From Candidatus Micrarchaeota archaeon RBG_16_49_10 (GTDB lineage: Archaea > Aenigmatarchaeota > Aenigmatarchaeia > CG10238-14), in the NCBI GenBank assembly GCA_001784635.1, contig MFRS01000004.1, positions 14,151 to 57,667 on the forward strand: a stretch of DNA of 43,517 nt, read 5' to 3'. Positions 32,667 to 40,562 of the stretch are shown in pieces. Numbering within the stretch: the stretch's first letter is position 1; every line of letters begins with the position of its first letter. Under the pieces are notes generated by a model. The model worked only from the letters and a program-made list of their open reading frames with translations, was not told the origin of the DNA and searched no databases. The position numbers were made by a program, and so were the translations under genes.

Positions 32667-33068
32667 CTATACCGGGTAGTTGCCGCCACCGCCTGCCCCT
32701 GAGCCGCCCGAACCTGAGCTACCGTCGTTAGAGCCACCTGACCTTGAGTCGACATCATCTTGATTGTCATAAGGGGGATTTCCTACATTGGCATTTGGCT
32801 GTGGATTTGTAGGGTTATTTAACGGTTCCCCTCCTGCTGTTCCTAGTGGACTAGAAGCGGGAACACGATTGCGTGGTGATCTTGGGTATGCTCTAGCATT
32901 CGCACCAAGCGTGGAGAAAACATCCGTTATCTCGTCCCATTTCACCAAGACAACAACAGCAAGCAGAACCAGCAGAACTATTATTATGGGCAACCACTTC
33001 TTCAGCTTTCCACCCAATATCCCACCAGCATTATTTTTGCTTTTCGCTTTCTTAAGTTTTCTGGGCAT
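32667..33068 (-). CDS. Single-pass membrane protein with Gly/Ser/Asn-rich low-complexity tail
   Basis: A basic N-terminus (PRKLKKAKSKNNAGGILGGKLKKW) is followed by one strong transmembrane helix (LPIIIVLLVLLAVVVLVKW, about 25-44), then an outside domain that becomes Pro/Asn- and finally Gly/Ser-rich (residues 80-130). The layout suggests an extracytoplasmic disordered region. No family recognised. It is transcribed from its own promoter, between the HD gene and L12. Confidence 0.7.
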   Translation of the reverse strand: MPRKLKKAKSKNNAGGILGGKLKKWLPIIIVLLVLLAVVVLVKWDEITDVFSTLGANARAYPRSPRNRVPASSPLGTAGGEPLNNPTNPQPNANVGNPPYDNQDDVDSRSGGSNDGSSGSGGSGAGGGGNYPV

Positions 33069-33164
33069 CTAATCGGCAATAATGCTTTGTTTTCTGCAGT
33101 TAAAAATGATTGCAACGTGCGTGCCACTGGGAAAAATGCTTCCGCTAAAAACGGCTAAGCTAAA

Positions 33165-33189
33165 CAAAAACAGAACCAGAAAAAGGGAA
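33165..33189 (-). terminator. T-rich terminator after L12
   Basis: Downstream of the L12 stop, the minus strand reads TTTCCCTTTTTCTGGTTCTGTTTTTG, a pyrimidine/T-rich tract typical of archaeal termination and closing the ribosomal protein unit. Confidence 0.5.
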
Positions 33190-33199
33190 ATAACAACCC

Positions 33200-33508
33200 C
33201 TAGCCGAACAGGCTCGCCAATCCAGCCGCCGCTTCCTCTGCCTTCTTCTCCTGCTCCTGTGGGCTCTCCTCAGCCTTCTTCTCCGCCTTGGCCTCTGCCG
33301 CCACTGGCGCTGCTGCAACCGGTGCCGCCGCGAAAGCCGCCTTGCTTATGGCCTCCTTGATGTCGACGCCCTCCAAAGCCGAGACTAGCGCCTTCACCTT
33401 GGCGTCTTCCGCCTTGGCTCCAGCAGCCTCTATGACCTTCTTGACGTTGGCCTCGGACACCTCTTGCCCTAGCGAGTTCAGTATGAGCGCGCTGTATATG
33501 TATTCCAC
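33200..33508 (-). CDS. rpl12: Ribosomal protein L12 (archaeal P1 type)
   Basis: Stalk protein of the large ribosomal subunit that recruits translational GTPases. I set the start at GTG 33508, giving MEYIYSALILNSLGQEVSEANVKKV, the family N-terminus, with GGAGGT seven bases upstream; an in-frame ATG at 33523 overlaps that RBS and adds five residues. The N-terminal dimer domain, Ala-rich hinge and Lys/Glu tail ending in AAAGLASLFG are complete. It is 102 residues long and follows L10. Confidence 0.95.
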   Translation of the reverse strand: MEYIYSALILNSLGQEVSEANVKKVIEAAGAKAEDAKVKALVSALEGVDIKEAISKAAFAAAPVAAAPVAAEAKAEKKAEESPQEQEKKAEEAAAGLASLFG

Positions 33509-33584
33509 AACAACTACCTCCATATTATTTGCTCATTCACCATTTTTATATTTATCTTTGACTTCATCTTTATATGGTTATTCC

Positions 33585-34424
33585 CTACTCGAGCTTAACC
33601 TTCTCCTTCAAAGCCCTTGCCTGTGCCTGCCCCTTGGCTAAAAGGTCCCCTATTATCTCCTTCTCCAGTATCCCTGCCTCCATCCCTAGGCTTTTGGCTT
33701 CTTGATGGGCTTTTGTGAGCAGTAATTCGATTGATTGCTTGGTCGGGTATGCGATGTTCACGGCCAGGTTCATCCCCTGCGCGGCTGCCGCCATCAGGTT
33801 TTTCAGATAGGCCTGCTGGTCGACGTTCAGGACGGACCTCTCGAAGATTATCCCGTCCTCCCAGGCGGAGACGAGGTATATGCCTATCTCGCCCACCTGG
33901 ATGTCCAGCTTCTTCAGCAGATCGGCCGTCTGGGCACTGAGGGCGTCGCCTTTCTTGGCAACCTTGGTCTCCCTTATCACGTGGATCTTGCCGTCCTGCA
34001 CCTTGGCGGGTATCTTGGCCCTCTGCAGATCCCCTATGGCCGGCCCTGCCATCAGCTTGGTCGGCCCCTCGGGTATGACTATGTCCTTTGTCATGATGTC
34101 GCCCTCCTTTGCGAAGGCCGTGGACTTGTTCCTCTCTATCAGCCTGAACAGCTTGAAAGGGTTTATGTTAGTGAATATCAGCGCCGGCTCCTTGGCATCG
34201 TGCTCCATGATCTTCTCCAAGTCCTTCTTCCCCGCGTCCTTGAAGGCCAGGTCTATCACCCTCTTCTTGCTCATCCTTATGGTGGCGTCCTTCCTCAGGT
34301 CCTTCTTCATCGCGTGCAGCTGGCTTGAGGGGAGCTTGTAGAGGTCTATGAGCGAGATGACATGGTACTGGCTGAGCATCCCCTTGAGGTTCTCCAGGTC
34401 CTTGATTTTCCTTGCGCTGACCAT
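33585..34424 (-). CDS. rpl10: Ribosomal protein L10 (archaeal P0), lacking the acidic tail
   Basis: It binds 23S rRNA at the GTPase-associated centre and carries L12 dimers. The rRNA-binding domain (1 to about 105), a beta insertion with PEGPTKLMAGPAIGDLQ, and the L12-binding spine helices (TKQSIELLLTKAHQEAKSLG, AGILEKEIIGDLLAKGQAQARALKEK) are present. At 279 residues it is shorter than the roughly 330-340 of most archaeal P0 and ends without the acidic, LFG-type C-terminal tail. It starts directly after the L1 stop. Confidence 0.93.
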   Translation of the reverse strand: MVSARKIKDLENLKGMLSQYHVISLIDLYKLPSSQLHAMKKDLRKDATIRMSKKRVIDLAFKDAGKKDLEKIMEHDAKEPALIFTNINPFKLFRLIERNKSTAFAKEGDIMTKDIVIPEGPTKLMAGPAIGDLQRAKIPAKVQDGKIHVIRETKVAKKGDALSAQTADLLKKLDIQVGEIGIYLVSAWEDGIIFERSVLNVDQQAYLKNLMAAAAQGMNLAVNIAYPTKQSIELLLTKAHQEAKSLGMEAGILEKEIIGDLLAKGQAQARALKEKVKLE

Positions 34425-35042
34425 CTAGTCCACCTCCAAGACGATGGGCTTGCTCATGCTGAACTTGAGCTTGCCCTTCCCTATGTTGCTCTTCCCCTTG
34501 GGGAGCTTGACCTTCAGGAAACTGACGAGCGCCTCTATGTTCTCGGCCAAATCGTCGTCGGACATGCTCTCCAGGCCGACCACCGTCCTTATCACCGGGT
34601 CCCTCTTGACCTCGACTCTGACGCCCTTCTTGAACGTCTCGGCCATCTTCTTCGGGTCGCCGGCCAGCGGCTTGGGCATCTTCCCTATCGGGGCGAGGAA
34701 CTTACCTAGGAACTTACCGACCACGGGCATCAAAGGCGGCTCGGAGAGGAAAAAGGTTGTGTCAGCTATCAAGTTCTTGAGCTCCTTCTTGTTCTGGGAG
34801 AGCTTCTCTATCTCGTCCTTCTTCACTATCTTGCAGCCCTCTATGGCTGGAATATTATCAGCAAAAATCGTGACCTTGGTCTGCTTTCCGGGTCCCTTAG
34901 GAAGCATGAAAACCTCGTCCAGCTTGTAGTCGGCCTTCTTGAGGTTGAACTCCTTCAGGATGACTATCATGTCGAGCCTTTGGCTGAAGTTCCTTTTCTT
35001 AGAGGATTCTCTTAATGCCTTCAGTTGCTCTTTCGTCTTCAT
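34425..35042 (-). CDS. rpl1: Ribosomal protein L1
   Basis: It forms the L1 stalk and, in many archaea, represses its own operon mRNA. ATG 35042 (MKTKEQLKALRESSKKRNFSQ) is the true start, with AGGAGGGA eight bases upstream; a longer frame to 35072 would include that RBS. Domain I and II signatures LPKGPGKQTKVTIFAD and GKFLGKFLAPIGKMPKPL are present. The length of 205 residues is normal. Its TAG is directly followed by the L10 ATG. Confidence 0.95.
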   Translation of the reverse strand: MKTKEQLKALRESSKKRNFSQRLDMIVILKEFNLKKADYKLDEVFMLPKGPGKQTKVTIFADNIPAIEGCKIVKKDEIEKLSQNKKELKNLIADTTFFLSEPPLMPVVGKFLGKFLAPIGKMPKPLAGDPKKMAETFKKGVRVEVKRDPVIRTVVGLESMSDDDLAENIEALVSFLKVKLPKGKSNIGKGKLKFSMSKPIVLEVD

Positions 35043-35190
35043 AAAAATCCCTCCTGCGCGAGGCAGTGCCAACGGGCTAAATTAAAATGGGCGTTAAGAT
35101 TTAAAAAGGTTGCCAAGGGGATATATTTACTACAGGATAGAAATGCTTATATATTAGTACTACTAGTTAGTGATTATATTTGGTGATACA

Positions 35191-35406
35191 ATGCGTTATA
35201 ATTTATCTTTTGCCGATGGAGGAGAATCAGTTTTTAATTATTCCGAAGGAAGAAATGCTGTTTACGATGGGCCAAGTATAGTTGAAAAGGGGACTAGAAT
35301 ATCCTTAATAAATCTGCAAAGAACCAATGGAGTTGCCAACTATGAAGTGGCCAGACAAAATAATGACACTCTTTTTGTCAGAGCATTACTCCCTCAAGAA
35401 GTCTAA
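35191..35406 (+). CDS. Orphan AT-rich protein (71 aa)
   Basis: I do not recognise the family. I chose ATG 35191 because GGTGAT lies three bases upstream; a GTG at 35170 would swallow the RBS. The TATA box CTTATATATT lies at about 35146-35155. The protein is polar and beta-rich (RYNLSFADGGESVFNYSEG, TRISLINLQRTNG, DTLFVRALLP) with no cysteine. It lies on the opposite strand between ribosomal L1 and a coiled-coil membrane protein. Confidence 0.6.
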   Translation: MRYNLSFADGGESVFNYSEGRNAVYDGPSIVEKGTRISLINLQRTNGVANYEVARQNNDTLFVRALLPQEV

Positions 35407-35416
35407 AATCATTTTT

Positions 35417-35938
35417 TTATTTCACATATTTTCCTTTTTTGAGCTTTAAAATCGCTTCACCCAAAAGGGTGTACTTCTTGTTCATCTCGTTGTCCAGCTC
35501 CAGGACCTTCCTGGCCATGTCCCTGTAGGTCATCTCGTACTCCCTCGTCAGCCTCTCGAACTCCTTCCTGTTCTCCTCAATCTCCTCGCTGAAGCCCTCA
35601 ACCCTGCCCTCAAGCCCCCTAAGGGCCCCCTGCAGCCTCCTCTCGAGGGCGCTGAGGTTCATCTCGGCCCCGAACTTCCTCGAGAAGTACTCGTTCTCCA
35701 TCTGCCTTATCTTGACAATCTCCCTCTCGAGCTTGGAGAGGTTTATCTTCCCGACAGCCTCCCCTATCTTGGCCACCGCAGAGGCCTGGGAATGGTCCAT
35801 GTAGAGCATCAAAGCCAGAAGCGAAGTGGAAAGAATCATTATGTAAGTCAGGGGTATGCCGCCGAAGAATATCTCGGTCAGCAGCGACACCGCAAGCAGA
35901 GCCAGCAGAACCCAAGATATAGCCCTTATTATCCTCAT
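35417..35938 (-). CDS. Membrane-anchored coiled-coil protein
   Basis: Two N-terminal transmembrane helices (about 5-25 and 31-47) are followed by roughly 120 residues of strongly charged heptad-like helix (KLEREIVKIRQMENEYFSRKF ... EEIEENRKEFERLTREYEMTYRDMARKVLELDNEMNKKY). The coiled coil would be cytoplasmic. No known family. It sits between L1 and L11 on the same strand as them but with its own promoter region. Confidence 0.75.
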   Translation of the reverse strand: MRIIRAISWVLLALLAVSLLTEIFFGGIPLTYIMILSTSLLALMLYMDHSQASAVAKIGEAVGKINLSKLEREIVKIRQMENEYFSRKFGAEMNLSALERRLQGALRGLEGRVEGFSEEIEENRKEFERLTREYEMTYRDMARKVLELDNEMNKKYTLLGEAILKLKKGKYVK

Positions 35939-35950
35939 TTAAAACACTAA

Positions 35951-35964
35951 TCACTAATTAGTGA
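35951..35964. promoter_or_regulatory. 14-bp palindrome TCACTAATTAGTGA before the coiled-coil gene
   Basis: A perfect palindrome 13 bases before ATG 35938 (minus strand). A related form (11 of 14 matches) occurs at 35160-35173 before the orphan at 35191, so the two flanks of this region may share a regulator. The GTGAT it contains could also act as a ribosome-binding element. Confidence 0.4.
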
Positions 35965-36059
35965 GAAAAGGTTAAGAGCTTATTGCTTTGGCTTTGACTT
36001 GTCTGGCGATAAGCTTCTGGGTAACAGATTTATAACTAACAACCCATAGAAACTCTGTA

Positions 36060-36338
36060 TTGGTGGTTGTATTGGAACTTAAAATCGGGGAAGATAGGTA
36101 TATTTTAGAGGGAGTTAAGGATGGTAATTTCTTTGAACTCCGAATATCAAGGGGTCAGGGTTATATTGGTTTTATAACCTCTCATAGAGTAACTGAAGAA
36201 ATGGACCCTGTGGCCGCAAGGAGCTGGCTTTACGCAAACGGGTTTAGGCTGAAAAACGATGCTGATTTATTGACCTTTTACAAACAATTCAATCCTGAGG
36301 CGGAGATGAGTTTGTTTGAAAGGCTTATGGGACTGTAA
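36060..36338 (+). CDS. Orphan AT-rich protein (about 88-92 aa)
   Basis: I do not recognise the family. The TATA box GATTTATAAC (36028-36035) would place transcription start near 36058. The start is TTG 36060 (leaderless) or TTG 36072, which has GGTGG five bases upstream; the latter gives MELKIGEDRYILEGV. The protein is beta-rich first, then helical (DPVAARSWLYANGFRLKNDADLLTFYKQFNPEAEMSLFERL). It converges with L11, ending six bases from the L11 stop, on the opposite strand. Confidence 0.6.
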   Translation: MVVVLELKIGEDRYILEGVKDGNFFELRISRGQGYIGFITSHRVTEEMDPVAARSWLYANGFRLKNDADLLTFYKQFNPEAEMSLFERLMGL

Positions 36339-36343
36339 GCCGC

Positions 36344-36985
36344 CTACTCCTTAATCAAAGAGTCGTACTTCCCCTCGTCTATCTCGGCTATTATGGCCTT
36401 GGGGGCCTTGCCCTCTATCGTGACCGGCATGCTCGCGCAGGACCCGACGACCTCCTTCACGGCGGACTTGAACGTCTTGGACAGCATCCCGCTCCACTTC
36501 ATCCTCGCGATCTTGACCAGCTGCTGCATCTTGACATCGGCCACTATGACCCTGGCAATCTTCTCCTTTTCCTTCTTCTTCTTTGCAACAGGTGCCCCAG
36601 CGGCATCTGTGGCATCTGCGGCCGCAGCCTCCTTGACCGGCTCAGCGGGAGCGGCTTCCTTGGCCTTCTTCGCAGGCTTCTCCGCCGCAGCCTCGCCCTC
36701 GGCCTTCTCGGCCTTCGCAACGGCAATCTTCTTCATCCCCAGCTCCTTCGCTAGCAGGGACGAGACCGGAGGGGTGCCAATCCTTATCGCGTAGCTACCG
36801 TCCTTCTTGTCCACGAGGACCTTGACGGGGACACTCATGTCCTTGTAGGCCTTGGTCTGGTCGTTTATGTCTTCGAAGAGCTTCTTCATGTTTACCTTGT
36901 ACATCCCCAGCTTAGGGGCTGTGGTAGGGCCTGGCTTAGCGCTGCCGCCCTCTATGAGCATGTCGATGGTTTCCTTGTCTGACAT
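36344..36985 (-). CDS. rpl11: Ribosomal protein L11 with large Ala/Lys/Glu insertion
   Basis: It binds the GTPase-associated rRNA and helps factor binding. ATG 36985 (MSDKETIDMLIEGG) is taken as start; a TTG at 36997 is in frame. The N-terminal domain includes VPVKVLVD and GTPPVSSLLAKELG, and the C-terminal RNA-binding domain includes LVKIARMKWSGMLSKTFKSAVKEVVGSCASMPVTIEGK. Between them lies a low-complexity insert of about 55 residues (about 36562-36721), where normal archaeal L11 has a hinge of about a dozen, making 213 residues instead of about 160. The PPLGPALG loop is also altered (GPTTAPKLGMYKVN). Confidence 0.93.
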   Translation of the reverse strand: MSDKETIDMLIEGGSAKPGPTTAPKLGMYKVNMKKLFEDINDQTKAYKDMSVPVKVLVDKKDGSYAIRIGTPPVSSLLAKELGMKKIAVAKAEKAEGEAAAEKPAKKAKEAAPAEPVKEAAAADATDAAGAPVAKKKKEKEKIARVIVADVKMQQLVKIARMKWSGMLSKTFKSAVKEVVGSCASMPVTIEGKAPKAIIAEIDEGKYDSLIKE

Positions 36986-37160
36986 AGTTTCACTCAATAT
37001 AAGTAAGATTGAAAGCTTAAAAAGGTTTATTCCTGAAAATTATTTGGTAGGGAGTGTGTCTGCTGGTACTGAATAGGCGGTGTCATTAGAAGGGTAGAAC
37101 ACCCAAGCCAAAGCAAAGACTTAAATCCTTATTTGCCAACCAAAGTATCGGTGGAAACCA

Positions 37161-37385
37161 ATGAATGGCGTAACATTAACATATAAAATTACAGCAGATC
37201 CTGAAATAATCGCACAAGTAGAGAGGTACATGGAAAGTCTTCGACTAGAAGGGATTGTCGATAGTGTTGACATGGCAATTATTGGCCATGGTTCTGCTAC
37301 ACATCCTTTGACATTCAAACTTTTGGATCCAACGCTTAAGAATGGTGTTGAGATTTATTTAAGACAATATGGAGCAATACAATAA
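37161..37385 (+). CDS. Orphan AT-rich protein (74 aa)
   Basis: I do not recognise the family. GGTGG lies six bases before ATG 37161 and the promoter CTTAAATCCTTA about 40 bases upstream. The protein appears alpha/beta, in a pattern like a small ferredoxin-like fold (TLTYKITADPEIIAQVERYMESLRLEGIVDSVDMAII, then LTFKLL, EIYLRQYG). It lies on the opposite strand between NusG and L11 and splits the usual block. Confidence 0.6.
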   Translation: MNGVTLTYKITADPEIIAQVERYMESLRLEGIVDSVDMAIIGHGSATHPLTFKLLDPTLKNGVEIYLRQYGAIQ

Positions 37386-37402
37386 TTAGAGTCTAAGGGT
37401 AA

Positions 37403-37849
37403 TTACTCTTCCTTCTTGATGGCGTCTATGACCTTCACCAGGCCGGCGTTGACTGTGACCGGTATCGGGACGGTGACCTCTATCAGCTCTATGGTGACCT
37501 CGTTCTTCTCCTTGACGAACTTCTTCACCTTGCCCTTCTCACCCTTGAAAGGCCCGCCTATGACCTCTATTATGTCGCCGTCAGCCAGCTTGATCTCGAT
37601 CTCCTTCGGCTTCAGGAACTTCTTCAGCTCCTCCACCGGCAGCGGAGTCCTTATTATGCCCCTCGCGTGGGGGATGTCCCTTATCGCAGCCTCGACGTCC
37701 TTGAGCTCGGCCTCCACGAAGATGTAGCCCTTTATCTCCTCAGGGTGCACTATGGCCTTTATCGGGAGGCTAGTAACCTTGGCCTTGTTCGCTATGGCCT
37801 CTATGACGACGTTCTCCCTGCCTATTATCGTCTTGACCGAGTATATCAT
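37403..37849 (-). CDS. spt5: Transcription elongation factor Spt5/NusG
   Basis: It binds the RNA polymerase clamp with Spt4 and promotes elongation and coupling to translation. ATG 37849 (MIYSVKTIIGRENVV) has GGTG six bases upstream and follows the secE stop by one base; the in-frame GTG 37858 adds three residues. The NGN domain (1 to about 85, with KGYIFVEAE and ARGIIRTPLPVEE) is followed by a KOW domain (DIIEVIGGPFKGEKGKVKKF). The length of 148 residues is that of archaeal Spt5. Confidence 0.95.
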   Translation of the reverse strand: MIYSVKTIIGRENVVIEAIANKAKVTSLPIKAIVHPEEIKGYIFVEAELKDVEAAIRDIPHARGIIRTPLPVEELKKFLKPKEIEIKLADGDIIEVIGGPFKGEKGKVKKFVKEKNEVTIELIEVTVPIPVTVNAGLVKVIDAIKKEE

Positions 37850-37850
37850 A

Positions 37851-38030
37851 TCAGGCACCGACGAGTACCGAGGTCATGTAGAAGACGAACCCCATCAGCC
37901 CCATGACTATGAACCCTATCCCGCAGACCCTTGAGGTCTTTGTGAGCTCCTCCTTCGAGGGCTTCCTGGCTAGGATAAGGACCCTCCTGTACCTGGTTAT
38001 GGTCTCCTTGGGGTTGAAATTGATCTTCAT
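37851..38030 (-). CDS. secE: Preprotein translocase SecE (Sec61 gamma)
   Basis: The small gamma subunit clamps SecY. Its 59 residues comprise an amphipathic N-terminal helix (NPKETITRYRRVLILARKPSKEELTKTSRVCG) and one tail-anchoring transmembrane helix (IGFIVMGLMGFVFYMTSVLV). ATG 38030 is preferred to GTG 38039. It sits in the order ftsZ-secE-spt5 known from many archaea. Confidence 0.9.
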   Translation of the reverse strand: MKINFNPKETITRYRRVLILARKPSKEELTKTSRVCGIGFIVMGLMGFVFYMTSVLVGA

Positions 38031-38097
38031 GGTGCTCACAAATAGATTGAGAGTGCAGATTAATAAATTTAAAGAATAAAGGGAAAAAAGGGAAAAA

Positions 38098-39180
38098 TCA
38101 CTCGATGAACTCTATCCCGAGCTCCTCCTCGACGAAGATCTTCTTCGGCTTCAGGAGCTGCTCCTCGACCGATTCCTGGTCGGCCTTCACGTTGGTCACG
38201 ATGACCAGCACTCTGACCGACTCGGCCAAGTCCTTGGAGACATGGGCTCCCCAGATTATCTTCGCGTCCTCGGAAAGCTTTGAGGATACAGCCTCGACCA
38301 CATGCTGGGCCTCCCTTATCGTTATGTCAGGTCCACCAGTCACGTTTATCAAGGCACCCTCTGCCCCCTCTATGTCCAGGGAGAGCAACGGGTTGCTCAA
38401 CGCCTTCTCGACAGCCTCTATCGCCCTGTTCTCTGTGTCCGATTCTCCCATTCCAATCATGGAGAGGCCACCGTTCTTCATCACAGCCCTGACGTCGGCC
38501 AAGTCCAGGTTTATCAGTCCGGGCTTGGTGACAAGCTCTGCGATGCCCTTGACGGAGTTCACCAATATCTCGTCGGCCACCTTGAACGCGGTAGCCAATG
38601 AGACGTCCGGCACTATCTCCAGAAGTTTGTCGTTTGGTATGATTATGATGGTGTCAACGTTCTTCCTGAGGTTCTGAAGGCCCAGTTTGGCGTTTTTCAT
38701 CCTCTGGTGGCCCTCCATCTCGAACGGAAGAGTGACGACGGCTATGGTCAGAACGCCCATCTTCTGGGCGGTCTCGCCTATTACAGGTGCGGAGCCTGTT
38801 CCGGTCCCGCCTCCCAAGCCGCATGTTATGAATACCATGTCGCAGCCCTCGAGCATCTTCTTGATCTCGTCCCTGCTCTCCTTTGCCGCCTCCTCGCCTA
38901 TGGCCGGGTCCCCGCCTGCGCCAAGGCCTGCAGTGACCTCCCTGCCTATGAGGAGCTTGTTGTCAGCGTCAGAATAAAGCAAATCCTGCACGTCCGTGTT
39001 CACCGCAATAGTCTCGACTCCCTCGACGCCAACCTGCATCATCCTCGTTATGGTGTTGTTCCCGGCACCGCCAGTGCCTATGACCTTGATTTTTGCCCTT
39101 CTCTGCTCCAAGAACTTCAGAAGTTCCTCGTCGACTTTCGAGACTTTCTTTTTCTGCGATTGTGCGATTGTTACGGCCAT
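38098..39180 (-). CDS. ftsZ: Cell division protein FtsZ
   Basis: Tubulin-like GTPase that forms the division ring. The tubulin signature GGGTGTGS is at 123-130, the N-terminal nucleotide loop is IGTGGAGNN (34-42), and the synergy loop LINLDLADVRAVM is in place. The C-terminus is short and ends in LGIEFIE, a form seen in archaeal FtsZ1. GGAGGT sits eight bases before ATG 39180. At 360 residues it is of normal length. Confidence 0.96.
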   Translation of the reverse strand: MAVTIAQSQKKKVSKVDEELLKFLEQRRAKIKVIGTGGAGNNTITRMMQVGVEGVETIAVNTDVQDLLYSDADNKLLIGREVTAGLGAGGDPAIGEEAAKESRDEIKKMLEGCDMVFITCGLGGGTGTGSAPVIGETAQKMGVLTIAVVTLPFEMEGHQRMKNAKLGLQNLRKNVDTIIIIPNDKLLEIVPDVSLATAFKVADEILVNSVKGIAELVTKPGLINLDLADVRAVMKNGGLSMIGMGESDTENRAIEAVEKALSNPLLSLDIEGAEGALINVTGGPDITIREAQHVVEAVSSKLSEDAKIIWGAHVSKDLAESVRVLVIVTNVKADQESVEEQLLKPKKIFVEEELGIEFIE

Positions 39181-39345
39181 GAAAATTTACCTCCAATTTT
39201 TATTATCGGTTAGTTATCACAACTATATCTTTTTAGCACAGTTAAATTTAAATGTCTTTCCTAGCCTTCCCTTTCCGGTATTTGAATACCACATAGCAAT
39301 CCGGGTTTTGCAGAATAGATATAAATGCTTTGGCCGCTTTCTTTT

Positions 39346-39660
39346 ATGTCTATGGTCCGAAAAATTGCGCAGATATGCTATAAGCCGAATGAGTATGGGG
39401 CTGGCACGGGCGTAATCATGGCTATTGTGTCAATAGGTGGAAAACCCCCGTTGTTTGATGTGGTCCATGCCTACAGGAAAGACGGCAGGCCAACTGTCGA
39501 AATAATAGAAGAAGGTGTATCTCGGGACTATGCCAACGAAGCAACCTCTATACCTGGCTATGTCTTGGATGGCGGGAGGAATATTGAAGTTTTGGGACAT
39601 TTGTGCACAGCTTTCGGCTATAATTTTGAAGAAGTCAAGAGGCTGGCCTTGGGTCCTTAG
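39346..39660 (+). CDS. Orphan protein (104 aa)
   Basis: I do not recognise the family. ATG 39346 is taken as start because GATATAAAT (39319-39326) is a TATA box about 24 bases upstream, fitting a leaderless mRNA; earlier ATG 39325 overlaps the TATA box and ATG 39352 is also possible. The protein looks alpha/beta with strands (TGVIMAIVSIGG, PPLFDVVHAYRKDGRPTVEIIEEG) and a C-terminal helix. It opens a run of orphans on the plus strand. Confidence 0.55.
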   Translation: MSMVRKIAQICYKPNEYGAGTGVIMAIVSIGGKPPLFDVVHAYRKDGRPTVEIIEEGVSRDYANEATSIPGYVLDGGRNIEVLGHLCTAFGYNFEEVKRLALGP

Positions 39661-39774
39661 GGGAAAGCAATGCTAACTCGCTTCACCATCGGTCACAAAC
39701 CAACCGGATGTACTATCCCACCACATAGGTTACATTTTTGAAAAACGACAAAAGGGGGGTCCGTCCGCTTAAGA

Positions 39775-40562
39775 TGATGCCTCGAAAGGGATTTATGTTT
39801 AACAGCAAAAAGGATAAGGTATGTTGCCATTGGCATTATATGAATTGACCTTAGCGGCAAATGAGGTGGCTGGCCGTTATGCTGGTTTTATTCCCAAAGT
39901 TCAAGACCAGAATCCATTCGCCAACTACCAATTTACAGGCGTGGATAAGTGTATAATCGGTGGTCTTGGTGTTGGACTCCTTGCTGGTTGCGGAATATAC
40001 ATAGCTGCCAGAGTATCGCTATCCTTATCCTCTAAAGAACCGAGTCAGCCGGCTCCGACAAGAAGTGGGTATAAGATAATTATGGAATATCCTGATGGCA
40101 CGTATCTATTGGAGGTACCGACTAGAGATAGGAAAATAGTAAAAGTAGACGATGCTGACAGTTCTGTACTACTTATAGAAGGAGGTCGGGGTGTATAATT
40201 CTCTCTTGGCACTGTTTTTTGGCAAATCTTTTGTGAAATTGTTTAACTTATAGTGAGGATTTCTACGCACTCGGATGCCTCAAAAGGGATTTAAGTTTAA
40301 CGACCAGAATGATAAGACATGTGGCCATTGGCGTTATATGAACTTGGCCTGGCGGCAAATGGTGTGCTTAACCATTATGCTGGTCCCATTGTTAGGCTCC
40401 AAGACCAGAACCCATTCGCCAACTACCAGCTTACAGGTACCGACAAGTGTGTGCTCGGTGGTGTTGTTGGAGTGCTTCTTTTCTCCGGGGGTTTATATGC
40501 GGCTTCCAGGGTATTGCTATCCTTATCCTCTAGAAAGCCGGAACCGAGCCAGCCGACTCAGC
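39775..40562 (+). repeat. Tandem duplication of promoter and N-terminal gene half (two copies)
   Basis: Copy one runs from about 39775 to 40060 and copy two from about 40275 to 40562. Both begin GATGCCTC-A/G-AAAGGGATTTA, a TATA region 26 bases before ATG, and continue through the first 70 or so codons with high identity (for example CCATTGGC-T-TTATATGAA). The similarity fades in the C-terminal coding part. Confidence 0.8.
39821..40198 (+). CDS. Duplicated membrane-anchored orphan, copy 1 (125 aa)
   Basis: The N-terminal part (LPLALYELTLAANEVAGRYAGF, then VQDQNPFANYQFTGVDKC) precedes a hydrophobic helix (IIGGLGVGLLAGCGIYIAARV, about 48-68), then a Ser/Pro linker (SLSSKEPSQPAP) and a 45-residue beta-rich tail (YKIIMEYPDGTYLLEVPTRDRKIVKVDD). 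Promoter and first part are shared with the next gene. No family is known to me; the layout suggests a membrane anchor with a variable soluble tail. Confidence 0.65.
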   Translation: MLPLALYELTLAANEVAGRYAGFIPKVQDQNPFANYQFTGVDKCIIGGLGVGLLAGCGIYIAARVSLSLSSKEPSQPAPTRSGYKIIMEYPDGTYLLEVPTRDRKIVKVDDADSSVLLIEGGRGV

